From an uncultured Nannocystaceae bacterium (GTDB lineage Bacteria; Myxococcota_A; Polyangia; Nannocystales; Nannocystaceae), in the NCBI GenBank assembly GCA_938084085.1, contig CALKDV010000207.1:1-7295 (forward strand): a DNA stretch of 7,295 nt, in the 5' to 3' direction. This document shows positions 1-6,151 of this stretch, in pieces (the stretch's first letter is position 1; each line of letters opens with the position of its first letter). The notes below the pieces were generated by a model. That model was not told the origin of the DNA. It saw nothing but the letters and a program-made list of their open reading frames with translations, and ran no database searches. Position numbers and translations under genes: made by a program.

Positions 1-2082
1 GAGGGCGCCGCGCTCGTGGTGCTCATCTTGCTGCTGTTGCTCGGGGATGTCCGCGCGGGGCTCATCGTCGCCTCCATCATCCCCTTGTCCATGCTGTTCG
101 CCGTCACGGTGATGGAGGCGATGGGGCTGTCTGGCAACCTCATGAGCCTCGGGGCCCTCGATTTCGGGATCATCGTGGACGGATCCGTGATCGTAGTGGA
201 GCACGCCTCTCGACGGCTACGAGACGCGCGCGCCGCCGAGGGGCCACTCGATCGCGAGCGACGCGCGGAGGTGGTGCGGCGCGCGACCATGGAGGTCCGC
301 AAGCCCACCCTGTACGGCGAGGCCATCATCGCCATCGTCTACGTCCCGATCCTCACGCTCACAGGCACCGAGGGCAAGCTCTTCACGCCCATGGCGACCA
401 CAGTACTGCTCGCGCTGATCGGCGCGTTCATCTTGTCGATCACCTTCGTGCCGGTGCTCGCGAGCTTGGTGCTGCGACCGGATCCCGAGCGCCGCGAGAC
501 GCTGCTCATGCGGGCGGTCACCGCCATCTACGAGCCCATCCTCTCCCTCGCCCTCCGGCGGCGGGCCGCGGCCATCGCAGGGGGCGTCGCCCTTACCGTG
601 TTCGCGGCCGTCGGCTTCGCTCGACTCGGCGCCGAGTTTGTCCCCCAGCTCGACGAGGGCGACATCCTCGTCGAGGCACGGCGTCTTCCCGGCGTCGCGT
701 TAAGCGAGGCCGTGGCCCAGGATCACCGCCTGCAGCTCGCCATCCTCCCGATCCCCGAGGTAGATCGCGTAGTGTGCAAGACGGGCTCCCCGGATCTCGC
801 CACAGACGCCATGGGCATCGAGCAGACCGACGTCTATATCAAGCTCAAGGACAACGAGGACTGGCGGCCCGGCTTGACCAAGGCCGACCTCGCCGACGAG
901 ATTCGACACGCCGTGGAGGCGGCGGTCCCCGACGTCGCCGCCTCGATCTCACAGCCCATCGAGATGCGTACGAACGAGCTTGTGGCGGGGGTGCGCTCCG
1001 ACGTGGGCGTCCTCATCTACGGCCCCGACCTCGACCGCTTGGTGGCGTCGGGGGACGAGGTGTTGCGCGCCATCGCTGACATCCCTGGAGTCGTCGACGC
1101 CCGCAGCGAACAAGTCGCGGGCCTTCGATATCTTCGCATCGAGCCCGACCGCAACAAGCTCGCGCGCTACGGGCTGTCGGTGGCCGACGTCAACCTCGCC
1201 GCCGAGGCAATGGCCGTGGGTCATCAAGCGGGCCAGGTGCTCGAGGGAGATCGGCGATTCGCGATCCGTGTGGTGGTCGACCATCAACCTCACGGTGATC
1301 TTGAGGCCCTCTCAAGCGTGCCGCTGCGCACCATGAACGGGCACGTGGTACCCCTCGGCGACGTGGCGACGCTGCGCTTCGTCCCGGGCCCCGCAGCCAT
1401 CAACCGCGAGGCCATGTCACGGCGCATTGTGGTGGAGTTCAACGTCGAGGGGCGAGATCTCGCGTCCGTGGTCGCGGACGCGCAGCGCGCCGTACGAGAC
1501 AAGGTGAGCCTCGACACCGGCTATCATATCGAATGGGGCGGGACATTCCGCCACTACGAAGAGGCGAAGACCCGGCTGATGTGGGTCGTCCCCATCGCCC
1601 TCGCCTTCATCGTGTTCTTGCTATGGTCTGCGTTTGCCGCGGTGCGTCCGGTGGCCATCGTACTCCTCACGGTGCCCTTCGCCCTGGTGGGCGGTGTGGC
1701 GGCGCTGTGGATTCGGGGGATCCCTTTCTCAATCTCCGCGGGGGTCGGGTTCATCGCGCTGTTCGGCGTCGCCGTCCTCAACGGCCTGGTGCTCGTCACT
1801 GTGGCGCGGCGCGAAGAGGCCGAGGGGCGCCCTTCGGCCGTCGCCATCGAGTCTGCCGCGCGCCTGCGCTTACGCGCCGTATTTATGACCGCGCTCACCG
1901 ACGTGCTCGGCTTCATCCCAATGGCTCTGTCCACGGCGCCCGGCTCAGAGGTTCAACGTCCGCTCGCCACGGTCGTCATCGGGGGGGTGGTCAGCGCCAC
2001 CGTGCTCACGCTGCTGGTCCTCCCGGCGGTCTACGGGGCCACCGGCCGAGGCTCCAACGCCACACCACCCGACGACACGTGA
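1..2082 (+). CDS. czcA: CzcA-type heavy-metal RND efflux pump, C-terminal part (5' truncated)
   Basis: This is the inner-membrane proton/metal antiporter of a tripartite CzcCBA-like efflux system, which exports divalent metal ions such as Co, Zn or Cd. The reading frame is open from base 1, so the N-terminal third (roughly 350 of about 1040 residues, judged from family length) lies outside the window; 693 residues remain. Residues 54-61 read DFGIIVDG, the transmembrane-helix-4 signature of heavy-metal (HME) RND pumps carrying the Asp residues of the proton relay, within the longer motif NLMSLGALDFGIIVDG. A large periplasmic porter region follows, with an AEFVPQLDEGDI motif near residues 210-221. 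The C-terminal membrane block includes TALTDVLGFIPMALS and GSEVQRPLATVVIGG, both diagnostic of CzcA/CusA proteins. The protein ends in a short polar tail at a TGA. The pump partners czcB and czcC are not in view and could lie upstream. Family assignment is very secure; the exact metal is inferred only from the DFGIIVDG type of motif (CusA-type copper pumps differ there). Confidence 0.96.
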   Translation, partial: EGAALVVLILLLLLGDVRAGLIVASIIPLSMLFAVTVMEAMGLSGNLMSLGALDFGIIVDGSVIVVEHASRRLRDARAAEGPLDRERRAEVVRRATMEVRKPTLYGEAIIAIVYVPILTLTGTEGKLFTPMATTVLLALIGAFILSITFVPVLASLVLRPDPERRETLLMRAVTAIYEPILSLALRRRAAAIAGGVALTVFAAVGFARLGAEFVPQLDEGDILVEARRLPGVALSEAVAQDHRLQLAILPIPEVDRVVCKTGSPDLATDAMGIEQTDVYIKLKDNEDWRPGLTKADLADEIRHAVEAAVPDVAASISQPIEMRTNELVAGVRSDVGVLIYGPDLDRLVASGDEVLRAIADIPGVVDARSEQVAGLRYLRIEPDRNKLARYGLSVADVNLAAEAMAVGHQAGQVLEGDRRFAIRVVVDHQPHGDLEALSSVPLRTMNGHVVPLGDVATLRFVPGPAAINREAMSRRIVVEFNVEGRDLASVVADAQRAVRDKVSLDTGYHIEWGGTFRHYEEAKTRLMWVVPIALAFIVFLLWSAFAAVRPVAIVLLTVPFALVGGVAALWIRGIPFSISAGVGFIALFGVAVLNGLVLVTVARREEAEGRPSAVAIESAARLRLRAVFMTALTDVLGFIPMALSTAPGSEVQRPLATVVIGGVVSATVLTLLVLPAVYGATGRGSNATPPDDT

Positions 2083-2168
2083 GCGACATGGACCAGGTGC
2101 TCCGTGGGTTCATCGTTGCAAGAGCGAGCGCGCGCCGGCCCACCAGCCGACAGGCGCCCCCGAATCAC

Positions 2169-2789
2169 TCAAATGGAGAAGCTCGAGCGCGCACCCATCT
2201 CGAGGCCGTCAAAGCTCGGGAAGCGATGCCCGTAGACCGCCACGCGCACACACGACGACACGCCCAGCGCCTTGAGTTGGGAGGGCGCGCGCACGTTCAC
2301 ACCGGTCACCTTACCCGAAGGCGCGATGCCGAACTCGTAGGCGATCCGGCCCGAGGAGAGCTCGGCCTCACTCGCGTTGGCCGCCGCCGCGATGCACCTC
2401 TGGAATTTCCCATCGAGCTTGGCGAGCTCCCGATTGATCGCTGCATCACTGAGGCGCTCACTCCCAGTCTCCTCGCCGATCATCTTTGTCTTCTTCGCGT
2501 TAAAGCGCGGTACGTGGCTGTCGTTTACCCGCGCGTCCTTGGTGGATGCGCCGTCGGATTTTTCGCCGCTGCGTTTTCGCCTGCGCCGCTTCTTCTTGGA
2601 TTTTTTCTTCGGCAGCGGCTCGTCGGCCTCGACGACCTCGGGTCGCACCTCACAACGTCCTTGTAGGCATTCGGTCCCCGCTCCACAGACGCCGCCGCAA
2701 GTGGCGGAGAGCTGCGAACTATGCCAGGCCCACAGGGCTCCACTGCCAGCGATGACACCCATTACAAACGCCGGAAGAAACTTGCCCAC
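2169..2789 (-). CDS. Membrane-anchored protein with Cys-rich segment, basic linker and AgmX/PglI-like C-terminal domain
   Basis: A 206-residue protein is read from a GTG at 2789. I chose this start because it puts a single hydrophobic helix (about residues 4-22, FLPAFVMGVIAGSGALWAW) at the N terminus; an in-frame ATG at 2762 would cut into it. The frame stays open upstream to 3155, but that extension is an (LR)n microsatellite translation followed by non-coding-looking residues. After the helix come four cysteines (31, 35, 41, 46) in the order CGGVCGAGTEC...GRC, then a strongly basic run at 61-73 (KKKSKKKRRRRKR). From about residue 118 the sequence matches the pattern of the AgmX/PglI C-terminal domain: Cys132 in FQRC, GRIAYEFGIAPSGKV, then Cys180 in SSCVRVAV, followed by FPSFDG. 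This domain is known from Myxococcus gliding-motility proteins AgmX/AglW and from many uncharacterised myxobacterial proteins; it resembles TonB-like tails. The protein is probably anchored in the inner membrane with the tail in the periplasm. The gene converges on the efflux-pump gene with an 86-base gap. No clear Shine-Dalgarno was found. Function unknown. Confidence 0.8.
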   Translation of the reverse strand: MGKFLPAFVMGVIAGSGALWAWHSSQLSATCGGVCGAGTECLQGRCEVRPEVVEADEPLPKKKSKKKRRRRKRSGEKSDGASTKDARVNDSHVPRFNAKKTKMIGEETGSERLSDAAINRELAKLDGKFQRCIAAAANASEAELSSGRIAYEFGIAPSGKVTGVNVRAPSQLKALGVSSCVRVAVYGHRFPSFDGLEMGARSSFSI

Positions 2790-3068
2790 AGGAGAGGATA
2801 TCAAGAATCGAGCGGACAGCCGTCGCGCTTCGATGAACCCCGTACGGAGAGTTCGGCAGCGACGGTAGCTCACGCCCAGGAGCGTTCGCTGCCACCCTCC
2901 GCGGCCAATATCGGATCCGAAATCGCCGCACTCCACGCATGGTTTCATTCCAGCGATGTTGCCACCGCGGGCGTCGCGGCGTCGCAGCTCGCAGCGTCGC
3001 AGCGTTGTACGCTTCCGGTGTTTCACTACACCGCGTGTGCCCGCGTTCTTCTCGAGCCCTAGCCAGAG

Positions 3069-3152
3069 CCTCAGCCTCAGCCTCATTCTCAGCCTCAGCC
3101 TCAGCCTCAGCCTCAGCCTCAGCCTCAGCCTCAGCCTCAGCCTCAGCCTCAG
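3069..3152. repeat. Hexanucleotide microsatellite, CCTCAG x14
   Basis: There are fourteen head-to-tail CCTCAG units. The last ten (3093-3152) are perfect. Units three and four (3081-3092) read CCTCAT TCTCAG, i.e. two adjacent single-base changes, and units one and two are perfect; a degenerate copy can be seen just before 3069. Because the unit is six bases, length changes never shift frame: the + strand reads as Ser-Leu or Ala-Ser dipeptides and the - strand as Leu-Arg or Glu-Ala dipeptides. The array lies about 280 bases upstream of the start of the minus-strand AgmX-tail gene, so it is more likely intergenic than coding. Such repeats are prone to copy-number change by replication slippage. 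Confidence 0.95.
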
Positions 3153-3440
3153 CACTTTTGACGCTGGTCATCGAGTTTGCACACACAACATGAACACGGC
3201 ACGGCGTCCGTTTCGACATCCTCGCGAGCATCACCCCCACGCTCCGCCGTCTCTTCCGCTCTCAGGCTCACCTCCCCGTGCCCGGTGTCGTCATGGGTCG
3301 CCAAGATGGCCCTCCACAAACTGCTGGGATCGCCACAGGGGCACCCGGAATCCACCCGACACGTTTGGTGACGAGTGCAGAGCTATGAAAAGATAGAGCG
3401 TGGATTCGCGACGAACCGATGGACCACAATTCAGTCCGCG

Positions 3441-3472
3441 GCGACAAGGCGACATGGCGACAAGGCGACATG
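3441..3472. repeat. 16-bp direct tandem duplication
   Basis: The 16-mer GCGACAAGGCGACATG occurs twice in direct contact (3441-3456 and 3457-3472) with no mismatch. Each copy is itself two near-identical octamers (GCGACAAG, GCGACATG), so the array is four octamers alternating in one base. It lies in the gene-poor region about 390 bases upstream of the first STAS-like gene. Nothing shows a function; slippage-derived micro-repeat is the simplest reading. Confidence 0.85.
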
Positions 3473-3563
3473 GATCGGATCCACTCTCATTTTTAATGGA
3501 ATTTTATGGCTTTCAACCGAGGTCTCTCGATTCGAGGATGTCTGAGTTTCGCGGTGATCCTGC

Positions 3564-3579
3564 CGTCCAAACTTGGACG
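3564..3579. promoter_or_regulatory. Perfect 7-2-7 inverted repeat, possible operator
   Basis: CGTCCAA-AC-TTGGACG is a perfect 7-base inverted repeat with a 2-base centre, too tight for a good RNA hairpin but well shaped for a dimeric DNA-binding protein. A related sequence, TCCATACTTGGAC, recurs at 3813-3825 with a single mismatch to TCCAAACTTGGAC here. Both lie in the intergenic region ahead of the first STAS-like gene. Assignment as an operator is inference from symmetry and recurrence only. Confidence 0.3.
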
Positions 3580-3812
3580 TTCGCTTCGCATTCATGGGGC
3601 TGCGTGACTCGCGCCAGCGCCGCGGCCGCCGCGAGCGCCGCGACACTAGCTGAGCCTCACGAATGGTCCTTTGCTGTCGGCGAAAAAGAAGAGTCCTGAA
3701 TTTTTATCTAAAAAAACGGTCTATCCGCGCCTAATTTGATTGGTGGGAAGAATCGATGCACACGCAATTGAGGACTCGATGAAACGGCCCGCCGTTCGGC
3801 AATTCGTCACGA

Positions 3813-3825
3813 TCCATACTTGGAC
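3813..3825 (+). promoter_or_regulatory. Second copy of TCCAWACTTGGAC motif, near the start of the first STAS-like gene
   Basis: TCCATACTTGGAC matches 12 of 13 bases of the element at 3566-3578. It ends 32 bases before the GTG at 3858, a typical operator or promoter position. Its right half, TTGGAC, resembles a -35 hexamer, and a weak TGTACT or TACTAG lies 12-14 bases further on, which is shorter than the ideal 17-base spacing. I cannot decide between operator, promoter element and chance. Confidence 0.25.
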
Positions 3826-3857
3826 AAAGCCTGGCCTTGTACTAGTTTCCGGGGAGC

Positions 3858-4274
3858 GTGAGCGTTAATGAGCAGGGTCAAGATCCTCCAACCAAACCCT
3901 TCGAGGTTCTCTCGTGGGCGGACGACCGGTCACTGGTTTGGACCGTCCCAGCACAGGGGTATCTGGCCGAATATATCGGTCTCATGTTTGACGAGATCGA
4001 GGAGGCCTTTGGAAATCGGGAAGATCCAGGCTTGATCGTCGACTTGCGCAACGCATCGATGCCGACGCCTGCCGGTCGCGCCAGAATTATCGCGGGTGTC
4101 AAACATCTCAACGATCGTCTTTGCGGTGTCGCAATCATTGTGGGAAAGTCCAAGGTCCACATATTGTTGGTTAATCTGACGCGCTTCATGATGGCCGGAC
4201 TTGGCGTCCCGCTCCGTGCGTTCGAGTCCATCGATAAAGCTACGGCCTGGCTGGCCACGTTACGTCGCAGGTAA
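3858..4274 (+). CDS. STAS/SpoIIAA-like small protein, paralogue 1
   Basis: A 138-residue soluble protein with no signal peptide or membrane segment. The GTG at 3858 is the first possible start after an in-frame TAG at 3843-3845. A GGGGAG lies immediately before it (3851-3856), unusually close for a Shine-Dalgarno, so initiation strength is uncertain; a nearby ATG at 3868 is out of frame. Residues 25-134 align without gaps to residues 32-141 of the protein at 4583-5029 (48 of 110 identical by hand count). The pattern is a beta strand (SLVWTVP), a helix (EYIGLMFDEIEEAF), a core strand (GLIVDLR, Asp62), a helix (RARIIAGVKHL), a strand (GVAIIVG), then R109-FMM-112 and a closing F..ID.A.AWL. That final F.d.d.A..WL pattern is typical of SpoIIAA-like/STAS-SEC14-type proteins. 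The classical DSSG phosphoacceptor is absent (PTPAG instead). Codons are visibly less GC-biased than in the efflux pump. Family-level call is moderately sure; biological role unknown, possibly regulatory. Confidence 0.82.
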   Translation: MSVNEQGQDPPTKPFEVLSWADDRSLVWTVPAQGYLAEYIGLMFDEIEEAFGNREDPGLIVDLRNASMPTPAGRARIIAGVKHLNDRLCGVAIIVGKSKVHILLVNLTRFMMAGLGVPLRAFESIDKATAWLATLRRR

Positions 4275-4328
4275 GATGGGCGTCGACTGCTAGCGCCGTC
4301 CTCGCGTTTTCGATGATGACTCAGCTGC

Positions 4329-4360
4329 GCCAGCCGTCCCCAATGAGGAGTAGGGCTGGC
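4329..4360 (+). terminator. Candidate hairpin terminator after STAS-like paralogue 1
   Basis: GCCAGCC (4329-4335) pairs perfectly with GGCTGGC (4354-4360) across an 18-base loop in which CCCC and GG can add weak inner pairs. It begins 55 bases after the stop codon. The following sequence has only a short TTTT (around 4369-4372) rather than a proper U tract, so this is a weak intrinsic-terminator candidate. Confidence 0.3.
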
Positions 4361-4548
4361 ACTGTCAATTTTCGTGCCTCGACTACCTGGCTGAACTAGC
4401 ACCCCACCCTAAAAGTTGCGGTGAGCGTTTTGACTGACGCGAGGGAGCGCCGAGGCTGTTTCGCGGGGTTGGTCCTCAGACGAAGAGGTTGCGGCCCCGC
4501 AGCAGTCTCGCCTGCGTGGGCCCGAGACGGCCACTGTTAGATTAATCG

Positions 4549-4578
4549 TTGCCAAACGCGCGATGAATCGACCATACT
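4549..4578 (+). promoter_or_regulatory. Possible sigma70-like promoter, near-leaderless, for STAS-like paralogue 2
   Basis: TTGCCA (4549-4554) matches five of six -35 consensus positions, and CATACT (4573-4578) matches four of six -10 positions, with an 18-base spacer. Transcription would then begin at or very near the ATG at 4583, giving a leaderless message, which would fit the lack of any Shine-Dalgarno before that ATG. Chance matching is quite possible. Confidence 0.22.
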
Positions 4579-4582
4579 AATC

Positions 4583-5029
4583 ATGCGGACAGAGACGGGG
4601 CATGCGGGATTGCTAGATAAGACCGAGGAGCACGAAATTTCCATCGACGACCACATCACGTCGAGCGATGAGCACGCGCTAGTCTGGACGGTGCCTCGAG
4701 AAGGAATCGTCACGGAGTATATTCATCTCATTTTTCAGGAGATGGCTGACCGTATGGCCAGCCACACAGCCGTGTCGCTGCTCGTCGATGTCCGAGCCAC
4801 CGACGTCCCCAATGCCGCCAGCCGCGCAGAGATTATCGCCAGGGTAAGAACGCTCGCTGACAAGTTGTCTGGTATCGCTCTCCTCACGGGTCAATCCGTC
4901 ACACAGAAATTTGTTGTCCAAGTCTCACGCTTCATGATGACCGGAGTCCCAGTGCCCTTTCGTATGTTCACCGACGTGGACGAAGCGCACGCCTGGCTGA
5001 AAACAACGCGCGAGAGCGCTGGTCAGTAG
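4583..5029 (+). CDS. STAS/SpoIIAA-like small protein, paralogue 2
   Basis: A 148-residue soluble protein, paralogous to the product at 3858-4274. The ATG at 4583 is the only early start in frame: the next Met is beyond the first conserved strand and helix. The conserved block starts at residue 32 (ALVWTVP) and runs through EYIHLIFQEM, LLVDVR (Asp69), SRAEIIARVRTLADKL, GIALLTG, R116-FMM-119, VPFR and F.DVDEAHAWL (Trp138), so every structural landmark of paralogue 1 recurs at the same spacing without a gap. The N-terminal 31 residues are acidic and unlike paralogue 1. The loop equivalent to the DSSG phosphoacceptor of SpoIIAA reads PNAAS, so phosphorylation-controlled partner switching of the classical type is unlikely. 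The next gene starts 81 bases on in the same direction, which allows but does not prove co-transcription. Fold family is a reasonable call; function is unknown. Confidence 0.85.
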   Translation: MRTETGHAGLLDKTEEHEISIDDHITSSDEHALVWTVPREGIVTEYIHLIFQEMADRMASHTAVSLLVDVRATDVPNAASRAEIIARVRTLADKLSGIALLTGQSVTQKFVVQVSRFMMTGVPVPFRMFTDVDEAHAWLKTTRESAGQ

Positions 5030-5110
5030 CGCCGTGTGGCTCACAAAATGTCCGCCGAGACGCGCGAGAGGCTCGCCGCTCCGTCACCACGTACGAAGCT
5101 GTCAACTATC

Positions 5111-6151
5111 ATGTCTCTAAAGGCCGGTCCGCACGCAGCCGCCCATCGCCTCGACCTCTCCACCATTTTCTTCATGGGGATGACTGCCCTCGGCTGCTCC
5201 GCGACCGACACACTCGGCGGTCCGGGAGAAAGCGGCACGCAAGGAACCTCGGACACCGATGGCAGCAGAGACGAGAGTGGCGCTGAGTCTGGCGACGGCG
5301 CGCCCGCCCTCCCGCCGGTGCAGGTGTTCTTGATGGCTGGTCAGTCCAATATGCAAGGGTATGGTCCATTGCAAGACACGGACACTGCTGACTGGGAAGA
5401 GGCCATGTCTCTGGAGAGTCTCATTGCGTCAGGCGTGGAGTCCACGACGCTCCTTACTCCCCGCGACGATGTGTGGGTCGCCATCACGAGCGATGAGCCC
5501 AACCCCCAGCCGCCCGGTCTCCTTGAGCCGGGCTTCGGCGCAACCTCTTCTTTTCTCGGACCCGAGCTCGGCATGGGAGAGGTGCTCGGCGAGGCGTGGG
5601 ACACCCCCATCGTCATGTTCAAGGCCGCCTATGGAGGTACAACCCTTGGGATCGACTGGCGTCCGCCCAGCGCGGGAGGAACCCCAGGCCCGCTTTATTC
5701 TGCGATGATTTCCGACTTCACCACGTTCCAAAATACGGGGCTGGCCGAGACCTTCCCCCGGGATCTTCACGCGCGCGGTTACCAGATCGCGGGGTTCGTG
5801 TGGCTTCAGGGTTGGAACGATCAATTTGAAGATGGACTTGTCCCCGAGTACGCAGACAACCTCGTCGCGCTGGTCAATGACGTGCGTTCAGCTCTCAACG
5901 ATCCACAGCTCCCTGCCATCATTGTGGAAGGGCCCACGCTCGACGAGGCGCTCCGCGCCGCGCGCCTCACCGCAGTCGCGACCCTCGAATCCCAAGCGCC
6001 CGGGCGGGTGCTCTACGTGAACACCTCTGACCTTGTGAACGTCGACATCCCAGGGAACTTCCACTTTAACTTTAACGCCGGCCGCTACCTTGATGTAGGC
6101 CGACGCACGGGACAGTCCATCCTTGAGATGGACTGGCTGATCGCTCCTTGA
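5111..6151 (+). CDS. Exported SGNH-type esterase, sialate O-acetylesterase-like (SASA/DUF303), probable lipoprotein
   Basis: A 346-residue protein predicted to remove O-acetyl groups from carbohydrates outside the cytoplasm. I chose ATG 5111 because it gives a normal-length signal peptide: Arg/Lys-containing n-region, hydrophobic LSTIFFMGMTALG, and Cys29 in ALGC as the likely lipidated residue (an imperfect lipobox, Ala at -3). Starts at GTG 5036 or ATG 5048 are in frame but would put the Cys near residue 50; no start has a good Shine-Dalgarno. A Gly/Ser/Asp/Glu-rich linker (about 30-67) precedes the catalytic domain. Domain landmarks of the family are present in order: FLMAGQSNMQGYG with the putative nucleophile Ser79, FLGPELGMGEVL, FKAAYGGTTLGIDW (Gly175-176, oxyanion-hole type block), VWLQGWNDQ (231-238, counterpart of the usual QGEND), and a late FHFNFNAGRY with His318 as probable catalytic histidine. 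Family-typical length. The true substrate (acetylated glycan, xylan, sialic acid or another) cannot be told from sequence. An exported lamin-tail protein follows in the same orientation 163 bases on. Confidence 0.92.
   Translation: MSLKAGPHAAAHRLDLSTIFFMGMTALGCSATDTLGGPGESGTQGTSDTDGSRDESGAESGDGAPALPPVQVFLMAGQSNMQGYGPLQDTDTADWEEAMSLESLIASGVESTTLLTPRDDVWVAITSDEPNPQPPGLLEPGFGATSSFLGPELGMGEVLGEAWDTPIVMFKAAYGGTTLGIDWRPPSAGGTPGPLYSAMISDFTTFQNTGLAETFPRDLHARGYQIAGFVWLQGWNDQFEDGLVPEYADNLVALVNDVRSALNDPQLPAIIVEGPTLDEALRAARLTAVATLESQAPGRVLYVNTSDLVNVDIPGNFHFNFNAGRYLDVGRRTGQSILEMDWLIAP

Larger units (their letters stand above)
2790..3857. other. Gene-poor region between divergent genes
   Basis: About 1.07 kb separates the minus-strand AgmX-tail gene from the first plus-strand STAS-like gene. 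I see no reading frame here with protein-like composition or recognisable domains: the open frames are short, overlap on several strands and are dominated by translated microsatellite or by Arg/Pro/Ser-rich shadow sequence. No tRNA-like or rRNA-like sequence was noticed. The stretch holds the CCTCAG array, a GCGTCGCA-rich patch at 2971-3007, a 16-bp tandem duplication at 3441-3472, AT-rich islands at about 3480-3515 and 3695-3735 (the latter with an inverted TTTTTATCTAAAAA around 3701-3714), and a GC-only patch with a NotI-type GCGGCCGC near 3621-3628. The promoters of both flanking divergent genes should lie here, but I cannot place them firmly. Confidence 0.6.
4275..4582. other. 308-base gap between the two STAS-like genes
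   Basis: There is no coding frame I can support. The gap holds a candidate hairpin terminator (4329-4360), a TTGACT hexamer at 4430-4435 without a convincing -10, and a structured stretch at about 4452-4501 in which CCCCGC (4495-4500) could pair either with GCGGGG at 4463-4468 or fold locally with TGCGG at 4490-4494. A weak promoter is possible at its right end. The length suggests the second paralogue is transcribed separately or has its own leader. Confidence 0.5.

Noticed and set aside
1533..2666. Long plus-strand open frame (377 codons) bridging the end of the efflux-pump gene and the AgmX-tail gene.
   Set aside because: It overlaps the CzcA frame with its conserved motifs and is antisense to the AgmX-tail gene. 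Its translation is Arg/His/Pro-rich with no domain, typical of a shadow frame in GC-rich DNA.
3069..3152. Regular array considered as a CRISPR.
   Set aside because: The period is only six bases with no spacers; it is a simple microsatellite.
2790..3155. N-terminal extension of the AgmX-tail protein with an (LR)n tract in the same frame.
   Set aside because: An (LR)n tract followed by Arg/Cys-rich random-looking sequence before a clear N-terminal membrane helix is unlikely; the shorter GTG start gives a sensible protein.
2719..3240. Minus-strand frame with a long Glu-Ala repeat, resembling a coiled or charged-repeat protein.
   Set aside because: The repeat is just the translated CCTCAG microsatellite; the flanking residues look non-coding and the 3' part overlaps the better-supported AgmX-tail gene in another frame.
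3400..3699. Plus-strand 99-codon frame ending at the AT-rich island.
   Set aside because: It includes the 16-bp tandem repeat and a poly-Ala GC patch, has no protein-like pattern or domain, and lacks a Shine-Dalgarno.
4430..4435. TTGACT as a -35 element for STAS-like paralogue 2.
   Set aside because: At a 17-base spacing the -10 position reads AGGCTG, which has no resemblance to TATAAT.
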